A stretch of 64,000 nucleotides of DNA. Origin: Siphonodentalium dalli (taxonomy: Eukaryota > Mollusca > Scaphopoda > Gadilida > Siphonodentaliidae). Under the pieces are notes generated by a model. The model ran no database searches. It had not been told where the DNA came from and was given only the letters and a program-made list of their open reading frames with translations. The stretch is from contig CP136063.1 in assembly GCA_032622095.1 (NCBI GenBank), positions 67,223,897 to 67,287,896 of the forward strand. The letters run 5' to 3'. Positions 11,781-23,834 of the stretch are shown here, piece by piece; positions within the stretch are counted from its first letter, which is position 1; each line of letters begins with the position of its first letter. The position numbers were made by a program, and so were the translations under genes.

Positions 11781-12399
11781 AATCGGTTTTTGGCAATTAT
11801 CTTAAAAACCATTGACTTTTGGATATGAAAATGTATTACTGACCCCCCCCCCCATAATGTGGATTTTCAGGGTCAAGAGCTCCTTGAAGGTCAATCCCAA
11901 CCGATAATGGTACAGAAATTATACCTATATGTGGCACCGATGGATATAGATAAATAAAATTCTAATTGGGGGCTCAGCTTTGAGATAAAAGTGCTGAACC
12001 CCAAAATTGGGGTTCAGGCCCTCAAAAATGGATTTGTTTTGGTTTTCGGCAATTATCTTAAAAACCATTGACTTTTGGATATGAACATGTATTACTGGCC
12101 CCCATAATGTGGCCATTCCGCACATTTTGAGTGGTCACACGACCCCCTATGTCCAACGATTCTGGAGATATAGTCACGACGGGTGGTAGTACTTCACGCA
12201 AAAAGGGGCGTGGCCATTTGACCCATTTCGCCGTCAATAGGAAATGTGTTACCAACCAAATATTGTTCGTGTACCTTCAATTAGTGGATTCATGAAGAGT
12301 TTTGCTCTGGACATACAAGTGCATACAAAACCACCATGAGCTACTAGAGTATAACCCTTTCCACTATTGTTTTTAAATAGAATTCATCCAAACAGGATG

Positions 12400-12525
12400 A
12401 CTCAAACATTTTTCATCTGATCGACACCAATTTTGGTATATGAATTTCTGACCCCTAAATACATATCAGGTGCGAATATGGGTTTGATCCGGTATTCTTT
12501 AACAGAGTTATGGGCCCTTTATAAT
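12400..12525 (+). repeat. Third copy of the ~140 bp repeat unit
   Basis: It repeats the order CTCAAACATTTTTCATCTGAT, GGTATATGAATTTCTGACC, GAATATGGGTTTGATCCG and AGAGTTATGG found at 7935-8061, in the same orientation. The two sets sit on either side of the long-TIR element, which suggests that element inserted into an array of this repeat. Confidence 0.65.
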
Positions 12526-12529
12526 TCAT

Positions 12530-14300
12530 ACCTCTTTTCCATACACTATTAAATTTGAATAGAACAAGACACAATACATGCCTGTGTTATTGGAATGAGA
12601 TAATTTATTGCTTTGGACACCTGAGTACCACTGGTGGCTGCAGACTTATAAACATCTGTCAAACTTTGATTGATGTCAGACTCTTTATTCCAGTTCTGTT
12701 CTCTGTGTTGAAACCATGCAGTTCATGGCATTATTGTTTACAGAGACACTGTTGTCATATCTTAGAAAATAATTAATACAGGCATTCCTTAGTTCCATCA
12801 TATGATGTCATTGAAAATGATTAACCCTCTGCACACATCATATGGTCTTAGAACTGATGTTTTTTATTTGATCATTCTCCTATGCTATGTCCATGTTGAT
12901 GGTGATCCACTTTTTGGGATTTGGGATTAAAATTAACCCATTTGATAGACACATATTATCTGATAGACATATATTAAATTATCACTTTAACTTTGAGCCA
13001 GGTTCAGTCAGTGTTTCAAGAAATGAACAATTGAATATTCATCATTAGAGGAAATGTATTTTTTTGAAATTCCCTCAATTGCATTTGGGCTGCAGGATAA
13101 TATTAACAGTGCTGGGATTCTTGAGACTGACTTATTGTATGGGTTTCTAAATCCAATGACATGCTTTTTGTTGACTTCTCTGTGTTTATCAGTTCATTAG
13201 TTTGGGTAAGATTAATCCCTTACTATCCGATTTGATAACTCAAATATTTCCATTGATTATGTTTATAGTTCTGGCACAGTTTATGATAACACACCTCTAA
13301 CCTGCATAATTAGGGTCATTTGGTTTATTTGCTTAAATATATTATCATCCTTCACCAATCCTGTTGACACAATGTGATAGCTAAATATTTTTTGCATGAT
13401 CACTCTATAAATAATCACATCTGTGATAATCATGACATATTCTTCACCTTTATATATTTTTGTATTGATCGAATGGTTTTGAATATATTAACCTGAACAT
13501 TAATTATATTTAAACTGTTCACAAACAGAAGAATGATCAACTTAGAAGAAAATTAACATTTATATCCAATCATTAGCAATCATATTTTATATCCAGGTCT
13601 ATACATCCCTCACTTGTATAGTTGATCAGGTGTTGATTTTTTTTTGTGGTGAAATATTAATAAGTTGCTATGAATTTTTAATATGCAGCTGACACAAAAT
13701 ATAATAAATAAAAAAATAGCAATGATAATAAAAGAAAAACACACAATATGTTATGTCTCATGTTCCAATGTAATAAATAGATAAATTGAGTTGCTATGAT
13801 GTTCATCTACTTAATTTCTTAACTATTTTATATTTAACAGCTACGGTGCTTCTCTCCCACTATGGATTGAGCTTAATTAGCTTTATCACTCTATGAGACA
13901 TATCTGTGTTGGAGTCACTAATAGGTTGAAATCAAAGCCAAGTCTGTGTTAACATTGTGTTAATGTGAGCAAGGTGCCCAATAAGTGTGATTCCACTTGT
14001 GAACTTAATAGTAAGGTGTGAATTGTTTAAAGTTTTGCACTCATGAAAAGGATGGGGTAAGGATTTATGTAATTGGCTCATCGCCAAGGTATGGGTTAAA
14101 CATCTGCCGATCGTGATCGGCCTCTCGTTACAATTTCTAATCTAAAATTTCACAATTGATTAAAGTGATTGATTTCAGTATGCGGATCCTTCAAATTTAC
14201 TTCAAATTTTGACAGTTGGAAGTGATTAGTTGATAAAATTGGTTTTTCATATTTTACTGACAGCTAGTTGTTGTTATAGCTTGGTTTACTCAGATCGGTG
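12530..14300. other. AT-rich stretch, weak repeat echoes only
   Basis: There is no supported gene. Parts near 13255-13330 and 13570-13630 resemble 8090-8170 at low identity (TTTATGAT-ACACA, then CCTG-ATA), so the flank is probably built from old copies of the same repeat. The rest is unassigned. Confidence 0.45.
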
Positions 14301-14306
14301 CCCAAA

Positions 14307-14560
14307 CAAGCCTTGAAATAGTGTGTCTGTCATTTGCAGAATGAGGTCCCCAGAGGGTGAATTTAGTGATGCTACCCCGCACAGCAGGCTAGCATCACCA
14401 AATTCACCCTCTGGGAACCTCATTCTGCTGAGGTGTAAGCCGAATGAGGTCTCCAGAGGGTGAATTTGGTGATGCTAGCCCATTATGCGGGGTAGCATCA
14501 CTAAATTCACCCTCTGGGGACCTCATTCTGCAAATGACAGACACACTATTTCAAGGCTTG
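14307..14560. mobile_element. Double-hairpin element B, copy 1
   Basis: The termini are CAAGCCTTGAAATAG and its complement. Each half is itself a hairpin made of AGAATGAGGTCCCCAGAGGG-TGAATTT and its inverse, and the halves are inverted to each other, so the unit has four copies of one ~45 bp module. The spacer is TGAGGTGTAAGC. The flanks share TCAG and CCCAAA on both sides (14291-14306; 14561-14570) with a 7 bp indel, which suggests a long target duplication. It has no coding capacity. Confidence 0.85.
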
Positions 14561-14808
14561 TCAGCCCAAACAACTTCCTATCAACGGAACTTATAGTACA
14601 TATAATGTGAGAGGTTGACTCGATTACGATTACGCAATCTCTGGCTGAGTGATGATATATATTTTAAATTCTTCATAATATGGTGCTCAATTCAAAATTT
14701 GTTAACAATCAGCAGCCGATACTGGTGAATATAAAACTAAAATTAGCAACTCTCGACCAATCAGAATGCATGTTTCAGAGTCGTAAGTCGGGATTTTTTT
14801 TACCCTGT

Positions 14809-14877
14809 GCCAATGCATTCTCTTATATATGCGAGTCGACCATAGGTCGCCTCGCATATATAAGAGAATGCATTGGC
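14809..14877 (+). repeat. Hairpin module C, forward
   Basis: 69 bp with 33 bp arms (GCCAATGCATTCTCTTATAT-ATGCGAG...) and an ATA loop. One conserved arm mismatch (TCGACC versus GGTCGC) makes it possible to assign orientation. The outer flank is CCCTGTG and the inner flank CTAA. Confidence 0.9.
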
Positions 14878-15095
14878 CTAATAATTTTTTACAATTTTAA
14901 TAATTTTTTCTTGTATTCTTTAACAATTTTATAATTTCACCCATACAGAACCCCAGACAAACATGAGCAGACGACACTCTTCTATATGCTTCTATATATG
15001 TGTGGGGCTCCCTGCAGGGTAATGGATGTTTTTTATTTTATGTCCTAAAAATTGTAAGAAAGATTTATTTAAAAAAAATGATAAAAAATTGTTAG

Positions 15096-15164
15096 GCCAA
15101 TGCATTCTCTTATATATGCGAGGCGACCTATGGTCGACTCGCATATATAAGAGAATGCATTGGC
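15096..15164 (-). repeat. Hairpin module C, reverse
   Basis: It is the inverse of the copy at 14809, with centre GGCGACCTATGGTCGA. The outer flank is CACAGGG and the inner flank TTAG. Confidence 0.9.
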
Positions 15165-15831
15165 ACAGGGTAAAAAAAAACCCGACTTCCAACTGGATTT
15201 GATATGGCGGGTCACAAATGTTAAACTTGAATTACAATGGTAGATGTATGATACCCCTGTCAATTTAATTAAGAATTATCAAGGAGTCTTCTAATATTAT
15301 TGAACCATCATCATGATTATTTCAAACCAAATCGATAATGTCATTAGGGCCCTGTGAATCAGAAATTTGGCAACAGAATCGAATTTCGAATCGGGTGTCT
15401 GATGATGACATCGACATCGAATCCGAATTGAATCGGGACAAGCACTTGACGGAGAAAGTCAAAGCTGACCATCGCATAACAATTTTAATTATTGTTCACT
15501 TATTTGTCATAAAAGCTGAGACTTTTTTCAAATATGAAACAAAGAACCAAGACAGAGTTTACAGACAAACGTTTTGCGACTGACATCTTTCACAACTTTA
15601 CTTCACAAAATCATTACTGTGTATCACTTCATATAACATGGGACATAATAGTAATACGTACATGTATGTCATCTGAGCACAGACCTTGATCACTATAAAA
15701 TGAATAAATACTTCTAAAGATACACTACTCGACAACTTTAGTAGTGTATATATATGTATAATAGTGTTTATTAATTCATTTGAGAGTCGTCAATGACTAT
15801 GATGGATTCTGAGGATTTCAGGACCGATGTA

Positions 15832-16431
15832 CAGGGTCCGCGCTGGACCGAAATTTACTTTTGCCAAAAAAATTGCCACATGAAAATATTTTTTGGCAAA
15901 TTCTTAAATGTTATCCCTGATAGTATCATTTTATACAACCTTCGCTTGAGTTTTATGTTTCGACACTCATGGTTTGAACGATGGTTGATATCGATAGGAA
16001 AGCAGTTAGTTAATAATTATGCTCGATTGCATCTCTATTGTGGTTTACCATACAACAATAAGCCAATCACCCAGAATCACCGAACAATAAAATGGTAGAA
16101 GAGTTGCTTCATCAGACGGGAACGTCACAAGAGGATTAGCTATGTAAACACTACCATCACACTAAATATTGGTAATCCCTCTACCCATTGATAATAATGT
16201 TACCAGATTAACTGCATCTTATTGGAGGTGTTAACTTTTCCGAAACCAGATAAAACACCACCAATATAATGCTATTGTAATAGTTTCCTATAATGAATGG
16301 TATTGATTGACAGATAATTTTCAACTTTATTGAGCAATTAAAATGTGACTTGCCAAAACTTTTGCCAAATGAAAATACCTTTTGCCAAATGTGAATTATT
16401 TTTGCCATTGGCAAATTTGGCAAGTGGCAAA
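15832..16431. mobile_element. hAT-type element H, copy 1 (right end lost)
   Basis: It starts CAGGGTCCGCGCTGGACCG and is colinear with the complete copy at 48955. Shared blocks are ACTTTTGCCAAA, GATAGTATCATTTTATAC, AGCAGTTAGTTAAT, TCTATTGTGGTTTA, ACCATCACACTAAAT, GATTAACTGCATCTTATTGG and GACTTGCCAAAACTTTTGCC. The right terminal repeat has decayed. This copy preserves the uninterrupted site at about 16214-16226 into which element F2 inserted in the other copy. Confidence 0.75.
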
Positions 16432-16852
16432 TGTATGGTGTATTATAAACAATGGCACGCATATCAATGTGCATGACACACCACATCAGTACCCGGAAGG
16501 GCTACTTATAATAATCCATTCTGTTTGACGGGAGATAACTACATAATCAACATGTGCATTTCATCCCTGAATTTATAATAAAAGATGGCATTACCCGGCT
16601 TTCTTTTCCCATCGGAATGCATTTATGTGAGGGACCGTCTTAACATGTTAAATATATAGTTGGATTATTGGATATTGTAATTAACAGTTTGGGGGAATTA
16701 AAATATATTAATATGCAACTAGCATAATTATGTCACAAAAACACTTGAATGCATGTTTAGATCGATTAAAAGAAACTATGGCTAACACTAACTATATAAA
16801 AGTATATAGACCATAGATGTCTTGACCTGTGTATAGTGAATAGAGTCACTTA

Positions 16853-17352
16853 TCTCATATATATTTTGAAGACCTCTGTCTGTATGTATGTTTGTTTGTC
16901 TGTCTGTCATTAATACAAATCTACGATTCTCGACCGATCGGGACGAAACTTGGTACGTGTGTGTAGTTTGACCAGGCGGTGGACGTTGTCGTATTGGCGA
17001 GCCCGTGCGGCGCCCGCTTCGCGCAGACGAGATCTCGGAAACGGGTGGAGCTATCGACTTGAAATTTGCTATGTGAATGCATCTTGCCCCGGATACGAAT
17101 TTTATCGGGTCGCCGAGCCCGTGCGACGCCAGCTTCGCGCATGCGCAGACGAGATCTCGGAAACGGGTGGAGCTATCGACTTGAAATTTGGTACGTGAAT
17201 GTATCTTGCCCCGGATACGAATTTTATCGGGTCGCCGAGCCCGTGCGACTCCAGCTTCGCGCATGCGCAGACCAGATCTCGGAAACGGGTGGAGCTATCG
17301 ACTTGAAATTTGGTTTTTGAATAGCCCGGACAACGTCGGGCTCATCGGCTAG
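16853..17352 (+). mobile_element. Helitron-like unit 1 (type 1, minisatellite-bearing)
   Basis: It begins TCTCATATATATTTTGAAGA after an A and ends with a short hairpin GCCCGGACAACGTCGGGC followed by CTCATCGGCTAG, then T. TC...CTAG with a 3' hairpin and an A/T insertion point are Helitron hallmarks. The body holds three ~121 bp tandem repeats (AGATCTCGGAAACGGGTGG, TGCCCCGGATACGAATTTT, GCTTCGCGCATGCGCAGAC). There is no Rep/helicase, so it is non-autonomous. ORFs here are repeat-derived. Confidence 0.75.
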
Positions 17353-18592
17353 TCTCCTATATATTTTGAGAATTACGTATATATATATGTGTGTATATAT
17401 GTGGGTACTTCATAGAATCAAAAACGGCTGCGCGAATTGAGCTCAATCGAAAACGGCTGCGCGAATCGAGCTCAAATTTAAGGGTAAAAAACCACGGACA
17501 CGTCTGCGTCGCGTTTTGGAGAAGCTCAGAGCACCCGTTCTCTACTCTCAGTCACAAAAAAACAGCACTGCGGTGGTTAATCAAGTGATAATTGAATGAG
17601 CGTTGTATATGACGCGTCGCTATAAAAGAGCTTTTGTTTACAATTCAACGCTCGAAATTTAGCATCGAAAAAATTTAGAAGGGTAAAAACCCACGGGGAT
17701 CGTCCACGTCGCATTTTGGACAAGCTCTGACCACTCATTCTCCACTCCCAATCATCAAAATCACCACAATCGGCACCTCGGGGGTTAATCGCGTTGATAG
17801 TTAAAGAGCGTTCCTATACGCAGTGTAGTTGATAAAGAGCGTATGTCGGTAATGTGATTCTTACGTCTGGGTCTGGGCATGTGCGTCATTATACAGACAT
17901 GAGCGTGTTGTGTGATTCTTACGTACTTAGGGCTTCCTAGGAACGCGGATCGGGTCAGTTTTTCCGCCCAAGGTGATCTTCATCTTGAAACGGGTACCCA
18001 CAAATGATATATATGTGTGTGTCGTTCGCTCACGATCCAAGAGGTGTAACTCTACATTTTTTATATCTGTAGGCGTTGCTAAACGCTCGCATGTGGCTAC
18101 GAAACTACGGACGCAAAACGCGAAATGCATTTATCTTGATTAAAAAGGCAGAATTAACTCATCGGAAAACAAAACATGCTTGTTGTGTCATTCTTATGTC
18201 TGTCATTCCTAGGAACGGGGGAAATTTTCATCGGGTCAGTTTTTCCGCCCGATGTATCTTAAATCATATCTCTTTTAGGGACGGGTACTGCGTGTTGTGT
18301 GAAGAAAAAAAAAATGCGTGTTGTGTGATTCTTATGTCTGTCGTTCCTAGGAACGGGGGAAATTTTCATCGGGTCAGTCTTAACCTTCAAACGGGTACCC
18401 ACAAATTATATATTGTGACCCCGACCTGACCTTGACCTTGAAAATGATCAATTCAAGGTCAAATCGGGTAAAATATTGAAAAACCCAAAATTAAATTAAA
18501 AAATTAATATTAACTCATTGAAAAACAAAACAAAAACATAAAAAATTGTCATGTTTCGGACCAATGCCGCCAGTGGCGGGCTAACCTGCTAG
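17353..18592 (+). mobile_element. Helitron-like unit 2 (type 2)
   Basis: It starts TCTCCTATATATTTTGAGAA immediately after the CTAG of unit 1 and ends CCAGTGGCGGGCTAACCTG-CTAG. It carries repeated AGGAACGGGGGAAATTTTC, TCAGTTTTTCCGCCC and ACGGGTACC segments. Its 3' end matches units 4 and 5. There are no helicase or Rep motifs. Confidence 0.75.
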
Positions 18593-19158
18593 TCTATCTA
18601 AATATATATTTTGAAGACCTCTGTCTGTTTGTTTGTATGTCTGTCATTTATACAAATCTACGATTCTCGACCGATCGGGACGAAACTTGGTACGTGTGTG
18701 TAGTTTGACCAGGCGGTCGTCGTTGTCGTATTGGCGAGCCTGTGCGACGCCCGTGCAGCGCATGCGCAGAAGAGATCTCGGAAACGGGTGGAGCTATTTG
18801 CTATGTGAATGTATCTTGCCCCGGATACGAATTTTATCGGGTTGCCGAGCCCGTGCGACGCAAGCTTCGCGCATGCGCAGACCTGATCTCGGAAACGGGT
18901 GGAGCTATCGACTTGAAATTTGCTATGTGAATGTATCTTACCCCGGATACAAATTTTATCGGGTCGCCGAGCCCGTGCGACACCAGCTTCGCGCATGCGC
19001 AGACCAGATCTCGGAAACTGGTGGAGCTATCGACTTGAAATTTGGTATGTGAATGGCCAGCTTCGCGCTTGCGCAGACCAGATCTCGGAAACGGGTAGAG
19101 CTATCGACTTGAAATTTGGTTTTTGAATAGCCCGGACAACGTCGGGCTCATCGGCTAG
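18593..19158 (+). mobile_element. Helitron-like unit 3 (type 1)
   Basis: It starts TCTATCTAAATATATATTTT at the base after CTAG of unit 2 and ends in the same hairpin as unit 1, ending CGGCTAG. It contains three to four copies of the type 1 ~121 bp repeat, one of which is shortened near 18795 and another near 19060. Confidence 0.75.
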
Positions 19159-19961
19159 TACTATATATTTTGAGACTTTGTATATATATGTGTACTTTAT
19201 AGAATCGAAAACGGCTGGCTCGATTGAGTTCAAACTTCCCTTATAAGGGTAAAAACCACGGGAATCGTCGTCGCGGCGTTTTGGAGAAGCTCAGAGCACC
19301 CTTTCTCCACTCCCAATCATCAAAATCACCGCAAACGCCACTTTGGGGGTTAAGGCATCAACGATCTTTATATTGACCATATTCGGAGGTGTTAAGGATT
19401 GACGCTCTTTATTACAATCGAAGCTGCTAAACGGCTACCCATGCGTAAAATACGGATGCAAAACGAAACGCGGAATGCAATTATCTCGATTAAAAAGGCA
19501 GAATGGGTTGTTGTGTCATATATGTCCTTGGCACAGGGGAATTTTTCATCGGGTCAGTCTTTGAGGGACAGGTACCATGAATTAATTCATGAAAAACAAA
19601 AAATGCATGTTTCGCTGTCTTTCATAGGAAGGGAAGGGGGGATTTCATCGGGTCAGTTTTTCCGCCCGATTACAATCAAAGCTGCTAAACAGCTACCCAT
19701 GCGTAAAATACGGATGCAAAACGAAACGTGGAATGCAATTATCTCGATTAAAAAGGCAGAATGGGTTGTTGTGTCATATATGTCCTAGGAACAGGGGAAT
19801 TTTTCATCGGGTCAGTCTTTGAGGGACGGGTACCATGAATTAATTCATGAAAAACAAAAAATGCAATGTTAAAAAATAAAAACAAAATTAAATACAAACA
19901 AAATCATTTTTAAAATGTCATGTTTCTGACCAACCATGCCAGTGGCGGGCTAACCTGCTAG
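19159..19961 (+). mobile_element. Helitron-like unit 4 (type 2)
   Basis: It starts TACTATATATTTTGAGACTT, directly after CTAG of unit 3, and ends GCCAGTGGCGGGCTAACCTG-CTAG. An internal direct duplication of about 250 bp is present (19420-19615 and 19668-19865, each with AAATACGGATGCAAAACG and GGTACCATGAATTAATTC). The start is TA rather than TC, probably a mutation. Confidence 0.7.
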
Positions 19962-20644
19962 TCTACTATATATTTTGAGAACTACCTATATATATGTGTG
20001 TGTGTGTGTATATTTGTCCTCTATAGACTCGAAAACGGCTGGCTCGATTGAGCTCAAACTTCCTATCTAAGGGTAAAATCCCACGGGAATGGTCGTCGCG
20101 GCATTTTGGAGAAGATCCGACCACCCGTTCTTCACTCCCAGTCACAAAAAACGGCACTTTGGGGTTAATCGGGTTGATAGTTAAAGAGCGTTCTTATCCG
20201 CAGTGTCGTTGATAAAGAGCGTATGTGCGTAATGTGATTCTTATGTCTGTACACGGGCATCAGCGTTGGTATCCAGACATGAGCGTGTTGTGTGATTCTT
20301 ACGGACTTAGGGCTTCCTAGGAACGGGGATCGGGTCAGTTTTTCCGCCCTAGGTGATCTCCACCTTGAAACGGGTACCCACAAATGATATATATGTGTGT
20401 GTCCTTTATAGACTCGAACCGATTGAGCTCAAACTTGCTACCTACGGGAAGTGTCATGGACGGGTTAAATTGTGACCCCGACTTGACCTTGAAAATGATC
20501 AATTCAAGGTCAAATCGGTAAAACTGGCGGATTTCGACGAAATTTTTCACCTAGGTGCAGCATACGTGTCTCGGAAGCTGTTGCAATTGCTTTTTCGAAC
20601 AAAGCCATAAGACGAACCACGCCAGTGGCGGGCTAACCTGCTAG
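19962..20644 (+). mobile_element. Helitron-like unit 5 (type 2)
   Basis: It starts TCTACTATATATTTTGAGAA after CTAG of unit 4 and ends GCCAGTGGCGGGCTAACCTG-CTAG at 20644, followed by T. It shares ACTTAGGGCTTCCTAGGAAC and the CCGCCC-AGGTGATCT block with unit 2. Confidence 0.75.
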
Positions 20645-20992
20645 TATACTATATTTTACCCCAACATTGTCTAAGATCCACCAGTATTACGAGTACATAT
20701 ACCATGTAATGTCATCCACGAAAGAGTGACCAACTACGATTGGACGTAATCGCGTAACTACAGTTGTATAAACTTTAAATTACATCATACAGACCTCCAG
20801 ACGGGGAAAATGGTACAATACGGTAATTGCCCTTTCAATTGAGCTCCATACATAAATTGTTTTGTTGTTTTTCCCCAAAAATGGGAAAGAATGTGCCGAT
20901 TCGAAAATATACGAATCGGAGAGCCGATTCGATATTGATCCCAAATCTGGTCATCGATGTTGACACTGAATCGAAGCTTCGCAGGGCCCTAA

Positions 20993-22498
20993 ATACCATT
21001 TACTAGAGATCGTGACATCATATTTCTATTAATCTTGTGATGTGAGCCACATCGCAAGGGAGCAGCGCTCGGTCCACAACAGCTTGGGATATTGGATATT
21101 GATGCTGTTTTGGACCGAGTCCCATCCCATTACTCTTCAATAACAGATTTTCATTCAAAAGACATACTATATGTACACGTGGAGTTGGGCATTCACGTAA
21201 ACCCCTGAACATGATTAATCATTTGACATGTCCGTGATTAATCCATCTTCAAAATCATAAATCATTTACCTCAATATGAAAAGGTAAAGTGATTATACGA
21301 TTGTTTAATGTATATTTTACATGCATTTTCTGATAGCGGGACAAATCAAAATTATCTTGAAGACAATAAGTTGTTTACTTGTTGCTTTGACTGGTGATGT
21401 TACGATAATGAAAAAGCCCATCATGCCGATTTCCGATAACTGAAGGTGCAATCGGCCGATTTCCGATTCTGATTCCGATGTTTATATATATTGTGCGTTT
21501 GTTCCCATAATGGACCTATATACATTCATTGCACTCCCTATCTCAGTATAGTGCCTTTGTTGTATACCGGTAGTTGTTTGACAAAGAGATCAAAGGTGCT
21601 GACTCGGAGTAACGTTATGACCGTGTATGGGAACACTTGAACATGGTGTAAACGTCTTGATTGAATACTTGTAAGCTGCGACAATGTATGGAATGGTGAT
21701 GATTATTAATTAAATTAAGATTGATGGATATTAGTTACTGTCATATTTGTCTGAGATTTCCCAAATTCCCATTGGTCACACCTTTTGTCTTTTAACAACT
21801 GGGAAGCTTTTATAGTTCCATCTACTCAATTTTTGTTTCGCGAGACCGCCTCCAAGTTCAAAGTGGAGCTAAGCATATTTCATTGCGTACACTGTAACTT
21901 GTAATGAGAGCATCACTATAACAATGGCGATTCGCAGAGCGGAAAAAACAAGTGCAATTTGGAACTATACTTCACCATATTGTTCCCAACAGACGAAAAG
22001 GCCAATTGGTCGTTATGATTGTACTAATTCATTCAGTATGTGCTTAAAATTATTGACATAGCATGTGACGTCACAGCATGGCATGTGCTCAACAGGAAAC
22101 TATATTGTAATGAGGTCAGCTGTTTAAAACTTTTTTGAATCTATTTCGTATCTACGCAATTGAACCAATAACTTCATATTACATGGGATATATGTCAGAC
22201 AGGTGTATTGCCATGCTCATATGTAATCATATCAGACTGTTTGGACAATGCCAATAGGTTCTTTTTTGGCTGTTACAACTGCATTTTACATTCAATACTA
22301 CGGTTATATTACATACTTTTATTAAAGCATGCATATTGCACTTGGATACTAGAATTTTTTATTTTGTTTTGACAATTGGTAAGGTATGATTAGTATCTGA
22401 TGGGCTATTATCGGAACATCACTAGCTTTGATATTTAATGGACCTGATATATGCATGTTTTATATCATGCTTGGAAAAGGCTGCCCTCTATGTTCATA
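20993..22498. other. No recognised feature
   Basis: About 1.5 kb with short ORFs only. A small patch at 21420-21480 repeats CGATTTCCGAT motifs, similar in flavour to the ends of element I. I see no gene or full element. Confidence 0.5.
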
Positions 22499-22500
22499 TA

Positions 22501-22678
22501 CAGTAATGCTCTAAGTAATCGACTCCTTAACCACAGCAGAATTATGGGTAACTTTTCAGGATTTAGTCGGAAATATGGCTTTCCGATGAATGGCAACAAG
22601 CCCTATTTCCGACTAAATCCTGAAAAGTTACCCATAATTCTGCTGTGGTTAAGGAGTGGATTACTTAGAGCATTACTG
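22501..22678. mobile_element. MITE family A, full palindromic copy
   Basis: It begins CAGTAATGCTCTAAGTAATC and ends with the complement, bordered by TA. The arms are about 85 bp; the centre is shortened compared with the copy at 1461. Confidence 0.85.
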
Positions 22679-22978
22679 TATATGCAAAGCAACCATTTGA
22701 CCTAATCAAAGACATACAAGTAATATAACTCCCGCCCACAATTCTGGATGTTAAGTTATAGAAGAGTAACAGGAGGAGCCATGGACTTGGTCCAAAGCAG
22801 CATCATCCCAACGAATATCCCAAACTGTTGTGGACCATGAAGACCTGATATACAGTCCACTACCCATTCCTGAAAATCCATGATGTATAATTTACATGCC
22901 CTTTAATTAAAGTGACCTGATATGAGGGAATAGATTAAACACAGTACTGTACTATTCCCTATGATCTTACCACACACA

Positions 22979-23233
22979 CAAGCCTTGAAATAGGGTGTCT
23001 GTCATTTGCAGAATGAGGTCCCCAGACGGTGAATTTAGTGATGCTACCCCCGCATAGTGGGCTAGCATCACCAAGTTCACCCTCTGGGGAACTCATTCTG
23101 CTTACATCTCAGCAGAATGAGGTTCCCAGAGGGTGAATTTGGTGATGCTAGCCCGCTATGCGGGGTAGCATCACTAAATTCACCCTCTGGGGACCTCATT
23201 CTGCAAATGACAGGCACACTATTTCAAGGCTTG
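22979..23233. mobile_element. Double-hairpin element B, copy 2, with 21 bp target duplication
   Basis: The structure is as in copy 1 (four copies of the module, centre near 23105). The 21 bp left of the element (22958-22978, CCTATGATC...CACACA) are repeated exactly at 23234-23254. Up to 24 bp match if the shared CAA at the boundary is counted. The ORF through it is a shadow of the palindrome. Confidence 0.9.
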
Positions 23234-23574
23234 CCTATGATCTTACCACACACACAAAGGTCGGAGAAACAAATGGACACAATATCAATATTTCTTTGCC
23301 CTCTGACCAGCATGTTTACAGATAAGAAAAATAAATGAGTAAATTCTTCCACAAAGCGCATTCTATTACCCTTGTGTTGCTTTTATATTGCTTGGGATAT
23401 AGATTTTGTGCATCAGGAAAAGTCATCAAGAAAAAATAGCCTACAACTGTTTATGTTAGATATGTGTGAGTAGGAAGAAGGTATTGTCAGGGCTGTATAG
23501 AGGATGCTAATGACAGAGCTGATTTTGAAGGGGTGGGGTGTGCTGTAACTGTGTATGTTGGATGTGCTATTGGT

Positions 23575-23587
23575 GGGGGGGGGGGGG
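23575..23587. repeat. 13-G run
   Basis: A homopolymer G tract, similar to those at 5070, 51190, 51739 and 54281. Confidence 0.9.
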
Positions 23588-23834
23588 TGGTAAGAACATT
23601 TCTAATTTGGGGCTGATTTAGTCAAAATTTGATCCATAATATGAAACCATTGAACTATCTTTGAAAAATTGGTTTTGAATTCAGACAGTCTCAGTGCTAA
23701 AGTTAAAAAACAACCACCTCAAACCCACCCCATTTCCAGGATAGGATAGGATAATTTTAATAATAATATACACATGAAAAGTACAAAAACAAATAGATAT
23801 AATAAAATATATACGTGTACATTGACGATTTCAT

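Larger units (their letters stand above)
8325..12352. mobile_element. 4 kb element with ~540 bp terminal inverted repeats
   Basis: The arm 8325-8865 (starting AGTAGCTCATGGTGG) recurs inverted at 11795-12352. Matches include GTGTTACCAACCAAATATTG, the GTCGTGACTATATC region, and the block around GCTGAACCCCAAAATTGGGG. The right arm carries an extra inner partial duplication at 11785-11870 (GGCAATTATCTTAAAAACC appears twice). An additional inverted match of about 40 bp lies inside (9262-9300 versus 11175-11215, CAGTCCCACAT then TTTTGATTGGC). No transposase is recognisable between the arms. It may be a foldback-type or very large MITE-like element. Confidence 0.75.
14780..15217. mobile_element. TIR element G, copy 1, with paired C hairpins
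   Basis: The right terminus ends GGATTTGATATGGCGGGTCA. The left terminus is truncated to AGTCGGGATTTTTTTTACCC, so it begins inside the TIR. Two copies of the 69 bp hairpin C sit at 14809-14877 and 15096-15164 in opposite orientation. They flank a 218 bp linker with CCCAGACAAACATGAGCAG and GTGGGGCTCCCTGCAGGG. The intact relative is at 28571-29034. Confidence 0.8.
15344..20992. mobile_element. Possible old TIR element I hosting later insertions
   Basis: The left end TTAGGGCCCTGTGAATC (15344) and right end, complement TTAGGGCCCTGCGAAGC (20992), are inverted. Both are followed by sequence rich in GATTCGAAT and ATCGAAT words (15380-15440 and 20895-20975). This resembles a hAT-like terminus. If real, the 5.6 kb interval contains element H1 and the whole Helitron train. 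Divergence is high and no clear target duplication is visible. Confidence 0.35.

Noticed and set aside
16788-19126. Overlapping Arg-rich ORFs on both strands (up to 158 codons)
   Set aside because: They repeat with the 121 bp minisatellite of the Helitron-like units and occur equally on both strands.
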